From Rhizophagus clarus (lineage: Eukaryota; Glomeromycota; Glomeromycetes; Glomerales; Glomeraceae), in contig BLAL01000297.1 of NCBI GenBank assembly GCA_015698045.1, positions 620,001 to 684,000 on the forward strand: a stretch of 64,000 nt of DNA, given 5' to 3'. The notes beneath the pieces were generated by a model, which did no database searches, had not been told where the DNA came from, and saw only the letters and a list, made by a program, of their open reading frames with translations. Shown here one piece after another: positions 31,330-43,300 of this stretch; the first letter of the stretch is position 1, and every line of letters begins with the position of its first letter. The position numbers and the translations under genes are program-made.

Positions 31330-33240
31330 TTTTTTAAAAAATGTTACGAAATCTAAAAAAATTCTCTATTAAAAATATCTCATACAAACTCTTAGAAAAC
31401 CTCAAAAAAAAAAAAATCTCTGAATCTTAGAAAATTCAAAAACAAAAAATCATTTCCTACACAAATCTTGGGATATCTCAAAAAGATATCTCAAAAAAAA
31501 AAATTTTCTATCAAAAATATTCATATGAACCCTAAAAAATTTCACAAAAAAGGAATCTCTACCAAAATATCCCATATGAACTCTTAGGAAATCTCTCTCA
31601 AAAAAATTTTCTATCAAAGAATCCCTTCTATTAGATATCCCATACGAACCCTTCCCATATGAACTCTTAAGAATTCTCAAAAAAATTTTCTACCAAAGAT
31701 ATCCCATACGAACCTTTACTATATGAATCACACTTGGAAAATCTTTATTAAAATATCCCATACGAACTCTTTTCACACGAACTCTAAGAAAATCTCTTAA
31801 AAAGAATTTTTTATCAAAGAATCACATACGAACCTTTCCATACGAACTCTTAAAAAATCTCTTAAGAAAAATTTTTCTATCAGATATCCCATACGAACTC
31901 TTAAAATAAAAAAAAAAATCTATTTATCAAATATATCCTATACGAATTTTAGGAAATCTCTCGAAAAAAATTTCCTATCATATATCCCATAGACCCATAT
32001 GAACCCTTCCCATATGAACTCTTAGAAAATCTCTCAAAAAAATTTTCTATCAAAGAATCCCATGTGAATCCTTTCTATACGAACCCTAAAAAATTTCACA
32101 AAAAAATTTTCTATCAGGTATCCCATACGAACTCTTCCCATATGAACTCTTAGAAAATTTCAAAAAAAATTTTCTATCAGATATCCCATATGAACCTTTT
32201 CCATATGAACACTTGAAAAATCTTTATCAAAATATCCCATACGAACTCTTCCCACACGAACTCTAAAAAACTCTTAAAAAAAAATTTTCTATCAAAGAAT
32301 CCCATACGAATCTTTTCCATATGAACTTTTAGAAATCTCTTAAAAAAAATTTTCTATTAAAGAATCCCATCCCTAAAAAATTTAAAAAAAATTTTGTATC
32401 AGTTATCCCATACGAACTTTTCTGAACTCTTCTGAACTCTTCCTATACGAACTCTTAGAAAATCACAAAAAAAATTTTCTATCAAAGATATCCCATACGA
32501 ACCCTTACCATATGAACACTTGAAAAATCTTTATTAAAATATCCCATACGAATCCTTCCCATATGACTCTTAGAAAATCTCTTAAAAAAAATTTTCTATT
32601 AAAGATATCCTATATGAACGCTTCCCATATGAACTCTTGGAAAATACGAACTCTTCCCATATAAATTTAGAAAATCCCAAAAAAAAAATTTTCTATCAGA
32701 TACCCATATGAACTCTTAGAAATTAAAAAAAAAAATCTATTTATCAAATACATCCTATACGAATCTTAGGAAATCTCTCAAAAAAAAAAATTTCCTATCA
32801 GATATCCTATAGACCCATACGAATCCTTTCCATATGAACTCTTAGAAAATATCTTAAAAAAATTTTCTATCAGATATCCCATATGAACCCTTCCAATATG
32901 AACTCTTAGAAAATCTCTTAAAAAAAAATTTTCTATTAAAGATATCCCATACGAACCTTTCCCATATGAACACTTAGAAAATATGAACTCTTCCCATACA
33001 AACTCTCTCAAAAAAAAATTTTCTATTAGATATCACATATGAACTGAACTCAAAAAATCTCTTAAAAAAAAATTTTCTATCAGATATCCCATACGAACTC
33101 TTTCCATATGAACTCTTAGAAAATAAAAAAAAATTTTCTATTAGATACCCTATACGAACTTTTAGAAATCTCAAAAAAAAAAAGAATCTCTATTTATCAA
33201 TATGAATCTCAGGAAATCTATCAAAAAAAATTTTCTATCA
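31330..33240 (-). repeat. ~1.9-kb degenerate satellite array
   Basis: Dozens of degenerate units built from CCCATACGAACTCTT, GAACTCTTAGAAAATCTC and AAAAAATTTTCTATCA, with spacing of about 40-90 bp. Several open minus frames (31450-31680, 32778-33174) are products of the repeats. Nothing coding. Confidence 0.9.
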
Positions 33241-33299
33241 GAGTTTAAAATGGTTTATAAATAAAACGTTATTATTGAAAAAATCTAAAAATCTGCTAA

Positions 33300-33481
33300 T
33301 ATATAATAAGCCAATTAGCAACCAATCGGTCATCAATCTGATATGTGACCTATTGATAACCGATTTGGATTTTATACCTGATTGATGACCGATTAAAAGA
33401 ATCAGTCATCAATAGGTAACCAATCGGTTACCAATCAGTCGCATGACCGATTGGTGACCAATTTGACTCCATTCGACCTAT
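33300..33481. repeat. Right terminal repeat of the 14.4-kb insertion
   Basis: ATTGG/CCAAT-rich repeats (ACCAATCGGT, GACCGATT) ending TTTGACTCCATTCGACCT. The last ~35 bp are the inverted counterpart of the left edge at 19035. Confidence 0.65.
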
Positions 33482-33484
33482 GAC

Positions 33485-34420
33485 GTCCCGATAAGGTTAA
33501 ATTGCATAAAGTTAATCATTATTTTTCACCAATAATAACAGAATTAGAGTCACTTTGGGAAGGCGTGAATCTTAATCGCACTAATGAATGTCCAAATGGT
33601 AAAGATATTTGAGCTGCATTAATAATTGCTTAGTGCGATATTCCTGGAGCTCAAAAATTATGCGGGCATATCTCTGCCCTCGCATCATGTCATCGATGCG
33701 AAAAAAGGGCCAATAATTGCAATTTTGGTGGTATGGCGAATATGAGCGACTGGTTTATCATGAAAGATCCAGTAGAGCATCGTCAAAAGGCTTTGGAATG
33801 GTAACGATGCAAATCTAATGCAGAAAGAGAGAGATTCGTCAAGGTGAATGGCGTAAGGTGATCTGAAATGTTAAGACTCTCATATTTTGATCTGATTCAG
33901 TTTATTGTTATAGATCTGATGCACTGCCTTTTTCTAGGAATCGCAAAATGGATAACAAAACAAATATGGATCGATGAAGATGTATTAACAGAAAAAGCTC
34001 TTCAATCAATTCAAAAGAAAATGAGCGAATTTAAGCTACCATCAGATTTGGGACGAATTCCTGGTAAAATCCATTGTGGTGAAGGTTTTTCTAACTTTAC
34101 CGCTGACGAATGGCGCAACTTTTTTCTAATATATGCTACTGTTATGTTATGGAATCATCTTCCGAATAAAGATCGCAAAATTCTTATGTATTTCGTAAGA
34201 GTTTGTATGATTTTGGTTAGACGAATTGTGGAAATTAACGATATGAAAGAAGCCTATGAACTTTTAGTAAAGATAATTAAATTGATCGAAGAGCATTATG
34301 GCAAAGGAAAAATAACGCCAAACCTCTACCTATTATTACATCTATGTGAGTGCTCTTACGATTACAGACCCCTGTATTCGTTCTGGTGCTTTAGCTTTGA
34401 ACGAATGAATGGCGTATTAG
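33485..34420 (+). pseudogene. Plavaka-type transposase, segment 3
   Basis: The transposase text resumes with KLHKVNHYFSPIITELESLW, then CDIPGAQKLCGHIS with a CHRC pair, the conserved LMHCLFLGIAKWI (near 33920), IHCGEGFSNFTADEWRNFFL and FSFERMNGVLG at the exon end. Stops inside: TGA (after GKDI, an Arg position), TAG (after IIA), TAA (after ALEW) and TGA (after VNGVR, a Trp position). From ATG 33868 a 197-codon frame remains open. The exon ends at 34420 with a GTAATT donor; the matching acceptor is at 39386-39387. Confidence 0.75.
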
Positions 34421-34492
34421 GTAATTCAAATTTAAATTTATTTGCTGTGTCGATTTTTTGAATTATATTATTCCATTAAGCAAAGATTATAT

Positions 34493-34740
34493 CAGGAAAT
34501 TTTATAGTGCGAAAAGTTGCGCAAGATTACGCATCGTAATATTTCGTAAGTTTCCAGACCCGCCGCAAGTTTGCAGAAGAGTAATATTTCGTAACTTTTT
34601 AAAATATTTCGAAATATTACGATATGCGTAATTTTACGGTTCGTAATATTGTGTAATTTTATTGCGTAATATTTCGCAACTTTTTAAAATATTTTGACGA
34701 TTCGTAATTTTACATAAATATTTTGTAATGTTTCAAAATT
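34493..34740 (+). repeat. Left repeat-rich terminus of the 4.9-kb element
   Basis: Degenerate CGTAATATTTCG / GTAATTTTACG words over about 250 bp, the inverted counterpart of the better-ordered array at 38790-39363. Confidence 0.75.
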
Positions 34741-36458
34741 CATTTTTGTACTATAAGTTTATATAATGTATATTTTATTAGATATAATATGAATTAAATT
34801 ATAAAAAATTACAAGTATTTATTACTATATACAGAATATATAAAAGTAAAAAAGAAAGAGTAACGATACAATTAGATGTAAAAAGAAGAGAAACAGCTAT
34901 AGTAACGTTGGTATTAGATATAAAGATAAAAGAAATATTGTTAGTATTGTTAGTGTTGTTAATATTAGAGTAAAAAGAGTTAAAGAAATAGTAGAAACAT
35001 GGATATTATCGTTAGTATTAAAGTACAAGTAAAAGAAAAAAAGGAAACGTAGATAGTATTGTTAGTATTACGATATAAAGTAACAATTAGGGTAAAAAAC
35101 GCGTTAGTATTAAAACAATTAGTATTAATAAACAAATATTTCTATACCTGCAAAGAATAAACTAAAAATAAAAGAAAGAGGAAAAATAAACATGTTGTTG
35201 GTATTAAGTAAAAGGAGTAAAAAAAACATAATTAGTATTGTTAGTATCGTTAGTATTGGAGTAAAAGTAAAAAGGAATAAAGGAAATATGGATATTATTG
35301 TTAGTATTACGACACAAAGTAACAGAGGTAAAAAGAAAACGAAAATAATTAGTATTAATAAACAAATATTTCTATACCTGCAAAGAATAAACTAAAAATA
35401 AAAGAAAGGGGAGACAAAATAAAAAATAAACATGTTGTTAGTATTAAGTAAAAGGAGTAAAAAAAACATAATTAGTATTATTAGTATCGATCGTTAGTAT
35501 TAAAGTACAAGTAAAAAGAAATAAAGGAAACATGTATATTATTGTCAGTATTACGATACAAAGTAAAAAAGTAAAAAATAATGAAATAATTATTATTAAT
35601 AAACAAATATTTCTATACCTGCAAAGCAATAAATTATGAAATATATGTAAATATTCTGTATATAATTAAAAAATATTGAACAAAAGGATAAAGAAATAAT
35701 AAAAAGAAGAGAAAAATATTGAATAAAAAAATAAAGAAATAAAAATAAATAGGACAAAAAACGCGTGCAGATTAAATCACATGCAAGGATCAGCCTAATT
35801 TTGATTGGCCAGAAAATACGATACTGTATGCACAATCATATCATGCAGATTAATTATCAACAACGCGGGCGTGACATAAATAAATCGTGACTGAAACTTA
35901 TGTTCAATTTGTGTTCAATTTGTGTTGATAATTCTGGTAAAAAATTATTAATTTTGGCCAAATTTCGTTAAATTTGTTAAATTTGTGTTGAATTTGTGTT
36001 GAATTTGTGTTGCGTAATTTTTTATTTATCACAAGGGGATGATATTTAGTAATTGCATGTACGATGTACAAGATTTTTTTTATGATTTTTTTAAGAAATG
36101 TACGCAAAATATTTAATCAGAATATAATTATTTTTAATTAAATTGATTAAAAAAAATTAATTTTTTTAAGAAATGTATGCGAAATATTTAAAATTCAATA
36201 GAATGTGCTAATAATAAATTGTTTTATTTTTAAATATGATATATTGATATTTATATTTAAAACAATTAAACATGTACATGATTTAATTAATATGTTTAAT
36301 GATGAAAAGTGTAATAAATTAAATTTTAATTGAAACGAGAAATAAAATCAAACCAAAGAGGTATTGTTCAAATTTTATTTAAAGTGACATTTTACGACTT
36401 TCTTTCAAATTTTTATTCATCCCAAAATCAAATTATAAAAATCAAATCTAAACTAATA
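34741..36458. repeat. Non-coding, with ~240-bp direct repeats (about 35100-35640)
   Basis: Three copies of a block with AACAAATATTTCTATACCTG (35131, 35361, 35601 approximately), joined by GTTAGTATT-rich sequence. No gene supported between 34741 and 36458. Confidence 0.7.
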
Positions 36459-38422
36459 ATGCCTCGCCACACACGTTCACGTCGTTCCCACTATAACGTT
36501 CATTGGAACTGGGCTATGATGGACGAACTTGTTGACATACGCCGAGACAGAAACCGCGCCTACCACAATATTAATGGTAGAAGCCGCTATGATTTTTGGG
36601 ACTCTGTTGCCAATAGGTTCATATGACTAATATCTATAATTTCTTTAAGAAAGAATTTAAATTCAAGGCAAACGCGGCATAGAAGCCTTTATCTTTATTA
36701 ATCATTATTTAATCGATACAATTTAAAACAAATATAAAAAGAAAACAAAAAAAATAAAACTAACTAAAAATAAAGCTAAATAGTCTCCTAAGTAAAAATA
36801 AAGTAATAAAATTAATCTAAAAGAAAAATCACATTACACTAAATTTCCCTAGATCTTCCCCCTTGATATATTCCAACCAAAGTAGAAGCAACTATGCTAA
36901 CATAATAACGGATGACACGCCCACTATAAAAATTGACATCCCACCCTGCCAAGGCTGTTAGTATGTAGCACCGTTAGACGACCCATCAAACTCAACACAA
37001 GATTAAACTGAGGCAATCCATGATCCGTCAAGTTAGTAAACCAATCAGGTATAAGGTCACGTGAGAGCACGTGGAGGGTCGAAGGAGATGAAAAGGTAAA
37101 GGGCACACAAACTGTGTATTCAGGCAACACGAAAGGCCAGGAGAAAGGGTTCATGAGATAAAGATAAAGGCACACGAACAAAAAGAAAAGGAAAAGAAAA
37201 GAAAAATCTATACGAGAAAAATCTATAAAAAGAAAAAAGAAAAGGAAATGAAATTTTAATAATAGAAAATAAAGAATAGTAGAAGGTAAGAATACGTATT
37301 CGAAAAAGAATAATCTAATTCGGATCATGGCCAAGAGGCGCGTACAAACGCGTAGAATACAGGTTAAAAATTTCTTTGTTGTGTAATAAAAGGAGACAAA
37401 GAAAAAAGAGATGGAGATGATTAGTTGTCGTAAATGGTAATTTTTCCTGCGGTGTTTCCGGTGTTTTTTCGACAGGAAAACCTTGAGCCTGGGGAGATGC
37501 TTGACGATTGGTTCGATCGTCACAGAATCTGCAGGAGCAGCCTCGTGTAGATTACTCGATAAATCTGGGTCACGTGTCCACATCGAAAGACGCAGTTCAT
37601 CAGTAAGAATTTGCCGTCGCAAATCAGCAAGAGAAAAAGAGCCGTCCAAAATCATACGAGAAAGAGTGGCAATATTAGTAATGAGTTGAGTGTGTGTCGC
37701 AGGCTCAGAAACTATCAAAAGGTCAGTAACGAGCTTAGAGAGCAGCTTGCGGCACTTTTTGAGGTCGTTGCGCAACTTGTTGGCAGTAGCATGGTTCCGA
37801 CTAACCAAAGCCGTTAAAGAGTCGAGGTCTTTGAGCGTAGGAGGTTCCATATCGCTAGTAGAGGCCTAACTAAGCCCTGAAACAAGCTTAGCTAGGCAAA
37901 AAACTTGGGAAATATAAGTAAAAATGATAAAAGTGTCTCTGAAAAAAATGGACAGAGTGATCAGCGGAAAGAGTTTGGGATCGGCGTTTGAGAATTTAAA
38001 TTCAAATTAACCAATCCATTTAATTGAATCAGAATAAATAGAATATTTCAGACGAGAGTTTCTGGGCAACAGTGCAGCCAAAAGTGGAGGAACCTCGTCA
38101 GGGATTACCATGTAAGTAAATAAATAAAATTACATTCATATAAATTAAATGTATTTATCGAATATTCAAACTGATTTTGATATTTAGAACTATGTCCTTT
38201 ATCGTAATGGTAATCCTGGGCGGCGGCTGTGGACGCGTACCGGCCAAAGATATTATCGCGAATTTAGAACGAGATTTTGGGAGAGGCCGGGTAATTATAC
38301 TATAATAAAATTTATAATTAATATTTACGTTCATATTTTAAATTTGATAAATTTGATTAATTTTAGTCACGTGTGATGATCGTAGGAGAAGGAGAAACTT
38401 ACCTACGTATCGTAGAAGATAA
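36459..38422 (+). CDS. Myb/SANT-like (trihelix-type) protein, four exons (123 aa)
   Basis: Predicted exons 36459-36616, 38057-38111, 38188-38290 and 38367-38422; phases agree and the sum is 124 codons including TAA. The protein begins MPRHTRSRRSHYNVHWNWAM and shows MMDELVDIRRDRNRAYHNI, YDFWDSVANR, then SGQQCSQKWRNLVRDY across the first junction. This is the W..... fW..va ... QC..KW.nL...Y pattern of trihelix/Myb-like DNA-binding domains. The tail is Arg-rich (DDRRRRRNLPTYRRR). The acceptor of exon 2 is ambiguous: 38057 keeps the phase, while the nearby CAG at 38049-38051 does not. Intron 1 is 1440 nt because it holds an insertion (36667-37990). Likely nuclear, perhaps binding the repeats at the element's ends. 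Confidence 0.65.
36667..37990 (-). mobile_element. 1.3-kb insertion with a 15-bp target duplication
   Basis: AGAATTTAAATTCAA occurs exactly at 36652-36666 and 37991-38005, flanking this block, which splits intron 1 of the Myb/SANT-like gene. The block is clearly richer in G+C than its surroundings. Its ends carry a short inverted match (GGCAAACGCGGC left; reverse of the right end CAAACGCCGATC). A 15-bp duplication suggests LINE-type retroposition; the short inverted ends would suit a DNA element, so the class is open. Confidence 0.65.
37425..37850 (-). CDS. ~140-aa helical protein inside the 1.3-kb insertion
   Basis: From ATG 37850: MEPPTLKDLDSLTALVSRNH, then a helical Leu/Lys/Arg-rich region (LRNDLKKCRKLLSKLVTDL) to about KHLPRLKVFLSKKHRKHRR, a basic end. 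The frame stays open to 36924 but the second half is pyrimidine-rich and hydrophobic and looks non-coding. It could be a LINE ORF1 or a host exon carried by retroposition. No domain recognised. Confidence 0.4.
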
Positions 38423-38779
38423 TTATTTTTATTTCTTTATTTATTAAGTGAGTAGCTAGGCCCAGTCCGTACCAAATATCGGCTGGAGACTCACGTTTTT
38501 TTTGGGCTGTGACTGATACTGACGTCCACGCCGTACAGCCTGGGTACTATTTTATAAAATAGTAGCGAACAAGTATCAAATGTGTATTTTTTTATTAAGT
38601 TATAATAAAAATTAGAATTTACTTTAATTTTAACATAAAAATTGTAAATGATAAAAAATTCGTAAATAAAAATAAATTTGTTTGCCAAACTTAAAAAAAA
38701 AGGTGTTTATATAAAAGAAAAGGTGTTTATATTATTCAATAGTATCACATGCCCCTTGTATACGTTCTACTGCATACGC

Positions 38780-39363
38780 AGCTTTAACGATCGAATAGTA
38801 ATATTAAATTTTCGAAATATTTTAACCGTAATATTACGCAGGTTTACAGTCTCGTAAATTTTTGAAATATTTTAACCGTAATATTACGCAGGTTTACAGT
38901 CTCGTAAATTTTCGAAATATTTTAACCGTAATATTACGCAGGTTTACAGTCTCGTAAATTTTCGAAATATTTCAACCGTAATATTACGCAGGTTTACAGT
39001 TTCGTAAATTTGCAGAATATTTTGACCGTAATATTACGCAGGTTTACAGTTTCGTAAATTTTCAAAATATTTCAACCGTAATATTACGCAGGTTTACAGT
39101 CTCGTAAATTTTCGAAATATTTTGACCGTAATATTGCGTAAATCTTACGATATTGAAAACTTGCATAATATTTTGACCGTAATATTGCATAAATCTTACG
39201 ATATTGAAAACTTGCGTAATATTTTGACCGTAATATCACATAAATCTTACGAAATTGTAAACTTATGTAATATTTCGAAATTTTTCGAAATATTATGCCA
39301 TAAACTTTCGTAAACTTACAAAATCGTAAACTTACGCAATTTTTCGCCCTATAAAATTTCCTG
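38780..39363 (+). repeat. 60-bp tandem array at the right end of the 4.9-kb element
   Basis: About eight units of TTTTAACCGTAATATTACGC + AGGTTTACAGTCTCGTAAAT type from 38805 to 39300, degenerating towards the TIR. Each unit holds CGTAATATTACG, a 12-bp perfect palindrome. Confidence 0.9.
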
Positions 39364-39387
39364 ATGTAATAATAAAATATTTATTAG

Positions 39388-39905
39388 GATCGTTACCTAA
39401 TAGCCACCGCCAAATTGAACCTAAACTAATGCGTCAATTGATGACTGAAACACAAATAAATGATATTATCAGCTCAAGTTCAGAAGTAATCGGCATCGAA
39501 TTACTCAATAAACGACCTTCTGTTGGTTCTCTTTCTGAATTTCCAACAAATGAAATGTATCAATTTTTGATGAATTCCAGAAATATATTGGAATCCCCAA
39601 TTACTGGTTGCGAGGAATTTTTGGGTATATTTTTAGCACTGTGATCCGAAGATATTTATCTTGATGAACAAATCTACGATTTACTTATTGAATATTATAA
39701 GGATACATACGTAAATTCTATATTCAGAAAACTGTTTACAGAAAATTTACCCAATTCGACGATCATTATCAACAAAGCGAATCAATATGGAAGATGTCAA
39801 ATTGGTCAAAATGAGATAGTTCTGAAAAGCCGGACAGATACCCTTCCCAATCAATCCATTCATAGTCAACCAACAAATTCTGAAAACTTTATTTCGAGAA
39901 AAGGG
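39388..39905 (+). pseudogene. Plavaka-type transposase, segment 4 (C-terminus)
   Basis: Starts exactly at the acceptor TTATTAG with GSLPNSHRQIEPKLMRQLM, continuing SFERMNGVLG of segment 3; the split codon G is restored. TGA interrupts after FLAL (about 39642), a further open stretch follows (DIYLDEQIYDLLIEYY), and the homology fades near 39900. This fits the C-terminal region of these transposases. Confidence 0.65.
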
Positions 39906-39916
39906 TTGCAAAGCAA

Positions 39917-40183
39917 TTGGGTGGTGCAGAAGTGGTACCATCATCTCAAGTAATGCCTCTAGCGGGTCTCTCTAGAACTGCACCAGTTGTTAAAAGTTCC
40001 TTAATGCCATATGCTATACTTGCTTTACTACTGATTGTGGTTATATGGTTCATGGTCAGAAAATGGTGGAATTCAAGAAAAAAAAGTAATACCAGGTATT
40101 TTCCTAACCAGAACTATTTTTTATCGTCTCTGGGTATTTTTGACGCTGGGCTGTATGATCAGAGGCTGAAAGTTCGAAGATAG
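39917..40183 (+). CDS. Small protein with one membrane segment, uncertain
   Basis: Open frame of 88 codons (in-frame codons are also open a little upstream of 39917). PYAILALLLIVVIWFMV is a clear single transmembrane helix, followed by a basic KWWNSRKK stop-transfer stretch and a Tyr/Phe-rich tail. No family recognised. It lies between the end of the transposase and the end of the broken viral-type DNA polymerase, so it might belong to the same virus-derived segment. It may also be chance. Confidence 0.35.
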   Translation: MGGAEVVPSSQVMPLAGLSRTAPVVKSSLMPYAILALLLIVVIWFMVRKWWNSRKKSNTRYFPNQNYFLSSLGIFDAGLYDQRLKVRR

Positions 40184-40356
40184 AAATTGAAGTTAGCCAG
40201 TATTATTGCACGAGAAAAAATATGTAATATTATGCGAAGCGCCTTAACGCCTAAGTTTCTTAGCTGAAATTGCCACATCCCACTAAGAGTACTTATCCAT
40301 ATAATTAGATAATCTCGTCTATATCCCTCTCAGGTCTTTTTTGCTATCCTGTAATT

Positions 40357-43300
40357 TCAACAATGTGTGATTTCTAGGCCAACCACTTTGTACCATATGT
40401 TTTGGAAATCTACTAGTAGCTTATACTCATCTAAATAATATGATATTAAATATTGTTCTAAGGACATTGCTCGCTTCTTAGTAACTAATTTATACATGCT
40501 TTCTCTATACTCTATATCAACCTCGGAAATTTCTTTAAGCAATGATGAAAGTTTTAAGCGGATAGATTCCTCTTGCTTATCTAACGCATTGAGAAAGGAA
40601 GTGTAATAAGCATTATATCCTGAGCGTTTTTCTATTTTATTAGCATAAGTAGTATCAAATAATTTTTTCGTGTAAATACGTGCTCCTTCCCATAAATGAG
40701 ATATGATGGTTTTATCTTTTTTTGGACCATCACGTAGGCTTTTGATATATCCCCTAATCCACTTCTCAGCTGATTTCTGCGCTAAGGCATCTCTTATTTT
40801 TGATACCTCATCTTCATCCATTTTGTTTATCCTCTTCGTTTTCATCCAGGTCGTCTTCATCCATCCCACTATCATCCGCTTTATTATTACCCGCTTTATT
40901 ACCATCTTTTAACTTTTTTAAGACCCCCAGCACAATTTCAGATGATGGCTGGTGTCTTTCATCATAGTTAATAAATCATGCACAGAGGCTGACAATAGTT
41001 TTCAGATAATAGCTGATATCGATCTTTTTACCTAATCGTCTCACTACCTCTGGATACTCCATTTTATCTCTGACCTTATTTGATGAATCATTCTCAACTA
41101 CAACATACTCAAAACGCTCACCCAATTCTGGGATTTCATAAAGATAAGGCTCAGGAGTTAGACCCCCTTTTATGAGTCGTTTAGCATCTGCTTCTTTACA
41201 AGTATGTCTATCTCGCATTCGTGAAATAAAGCGCTGTACACTCTTGTTATTTTTATCAGGCTTCCACACAGCAGTTTTAATTATTTCATTAAGATCTGTC
41301 TGCGAAATATCCTTTACAGTTTCTTTGAGCACGTCCTCCACAATCTGATGCAAGGTATATGTATTATTAACCCTTATAGATTCATCCATAATACACTTTC
41401 CTATTTTGCGGAAAAGGTTGGATTTCCCCCATTTTACAGTCTCTACCCCCAAATGAAAGGTTTTCTATTAAAGTTCAACTTACTTTCATGTGGTATGCCG
41501 TAGTACTTTTTCTTTCCAGTAAATACTACCAGAAATAAGACTTCCTCATATGCCATTTTAAAATAAGACAATCCATTATCTTTCTAAGAAAGTCATTAAC
41601 TTTGTCTTGGAGTTTCTCTATCACTTCCATAAAGATGTTCACCATTCTAGACCAATATTCTTCTTTTGAAATCCCATTTTCACTGTCATACGCCTTATAT
41701 ATCGCATTCCTGAAAGCACCTTTCTAGAGAAACTAGGTATAATGAATCAGTATCTCCATATTTTATCTGAAAATCCTTACTTTTAACAAAATCTGCGACA
41801 AGTTTGATATTTCTCTGTCCAGCTGATGTGACACCCCCCAGCAAGATCACACAAGAAGAAAGGGGATTTACTATCTCCAGCAGTGCCATAAAATGTATTC
41901 ATGTATACCTTAAGAGCATATTGTTTCGCATCTAAGCAAGAGCAGTTGAAATAGATAGAATTATATTCTGCCATAAATTCATCCCTTGTTCCCTTAAGAA
42001 AACAATATAAATTTTTAATAAAGCTGGCACGTTTTTTCCCCTCTACATTTGCTAACTCCTTCTCAATAGCCCCCAAAAGTGATAAACCTTTACCCATTGA
42101 AGCTATTACCAGTTCCATGTCTTCCTTTTTTTCTTTTAAAGGGGGCAAGATATTTTTTCATCTCATTTTGTTTACCAGATAAATATTCTAACATAATGAC
42201 ATATAGACCCTTTTCTTCGGGAACATTATTATGTTGGATAGACCATGCGAGAAAATCCTGATTATTGAATTTAAAACTAATTTCGTGGAGCATTTTACCA
42301 CTTTGTTCAGCACGCTCTCGAGATAAAATGATTTTATCGGGTGAGAGGTTATATATTATGATAAGGCTTGGATACAAAAATGCAAAGTCTAAGCCAGTTA
42401 CAGGACATTTATTTTTGAGCCCCTTTATTGGTGGAAAGACATATGCTCCCAGAAAGCTCACAGATTCTGTTTGTTCGCATGATATAGTGCTAGTTAAAAG
42501 CCCTTTTTACCATGCACTAGCACCCAAAAGATTACATACTTTCATTCCTCCTGCGAAATAATGTACATCGTATAATGATAAGAAAGATATAGACACTACC
42601 TCTTTATATTCATTAATTACATTGCGCTTGACCATTAAGCTGACAACAAAGAGCATCGATAATACAGTATTTGGCCACTTCACGCATCTGCTCGGCTGTT
42701 GTGGCATTTGTTTCTTTTAATGCCATTTCATAATATTTGTTCATGCAGTGAATAGGTAAATCCACTTTGTTGTCAAGATTACACTCCCTTAAGTAATATG
42801 CGAGACTACTTTTTCAGATTTAGAATATAATCCCATAAAACAGGACCAGACATCGATAGCCATACATCCAGGGACTTTAAGATGTTTTGAATAGAAGTTT
42901 CCATCGTTTACTTTTATCATATTATACTGATATTGCCATTTTGTAATTTTTTCCAGACTCGATGGTTTGAATGATATATGATTGAAAATCCATTCGAGTA
43001 CCCCTAATTTTTTAGCTTTCTCCACAATAAATCTCCAGTCATATTGAGAATTATTAAAGCCTATATGTATATCCAGGGCTAAAAGTTTCCAACACAAGGC
43101 GAATGCTTTTAGTAAATTAGTCTGAAATCTGCATATAATCATTGTAATCAATCATGGATCTGGTGTTGTCTCGACATCAACAAGACAAATTTGTTTTAAC
43201 AGTTCAAGATCATCTTTCCAGTGAACCGTCATGCAAATCATGAACACAATGTCTTCTTCGAAATTTGCATTGGGTACTCCACCCATTCTTCGTAAACTAT

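Larger units (their letters stand above)
19032..33481. mobile_element. ~14.4-kb insertion bounded by satellite-like inverted repeats
   Basis: The transposase homology is interrupted exactly here. The left edge (AGGTTGAATGATGTCAAATT at about 19035) and the reverse complement of the right edge (AGGTCGAATGGAGTCAAATT, ending about 33478) match with few changes and continue into ATTGG-rich repeats on both sides. Contents: an 11-mer array, a 74-bp array, a BAH-domain pseudogene, a Myb/SANT-like gene, a six-exon gene, more arrays and an internal copy of the terminal repeat (30764-31163). No transposase of its own is recognised. I find no clear target duplication. It could be one large element or a composite. 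Confidence 0.5.
34493..39363. mobile_element. 4.9-kb TIR element inside a transposase intron
   Basis: The left end CAGGAAATTTTATAGTGCGA (34493) and the reverse complement of the right end CAGGAAATTTTATAGGGCGA (39363) match over about 45 bp, then run into GTAATATT/CGTAA repeats on both sides. It sits in the intron 34421-39387. Removing it leaves about 96 nt, a normal intron size for this genome. At most a 2-bp duplication (AT) is visible. It carries one Myb/SANT-like gene (36459-38422) and no recognised transposase. PIF/Harbinger elements carry a Myb-like partner protein, but nothing else here supports that class. Confidence 0.7.

Noticed and set aside
31450..33174. Minus-strand frames rich in SSYGKGSYGI
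   Set aside because: Produced by the degenerate satellite array at 31330-33240.
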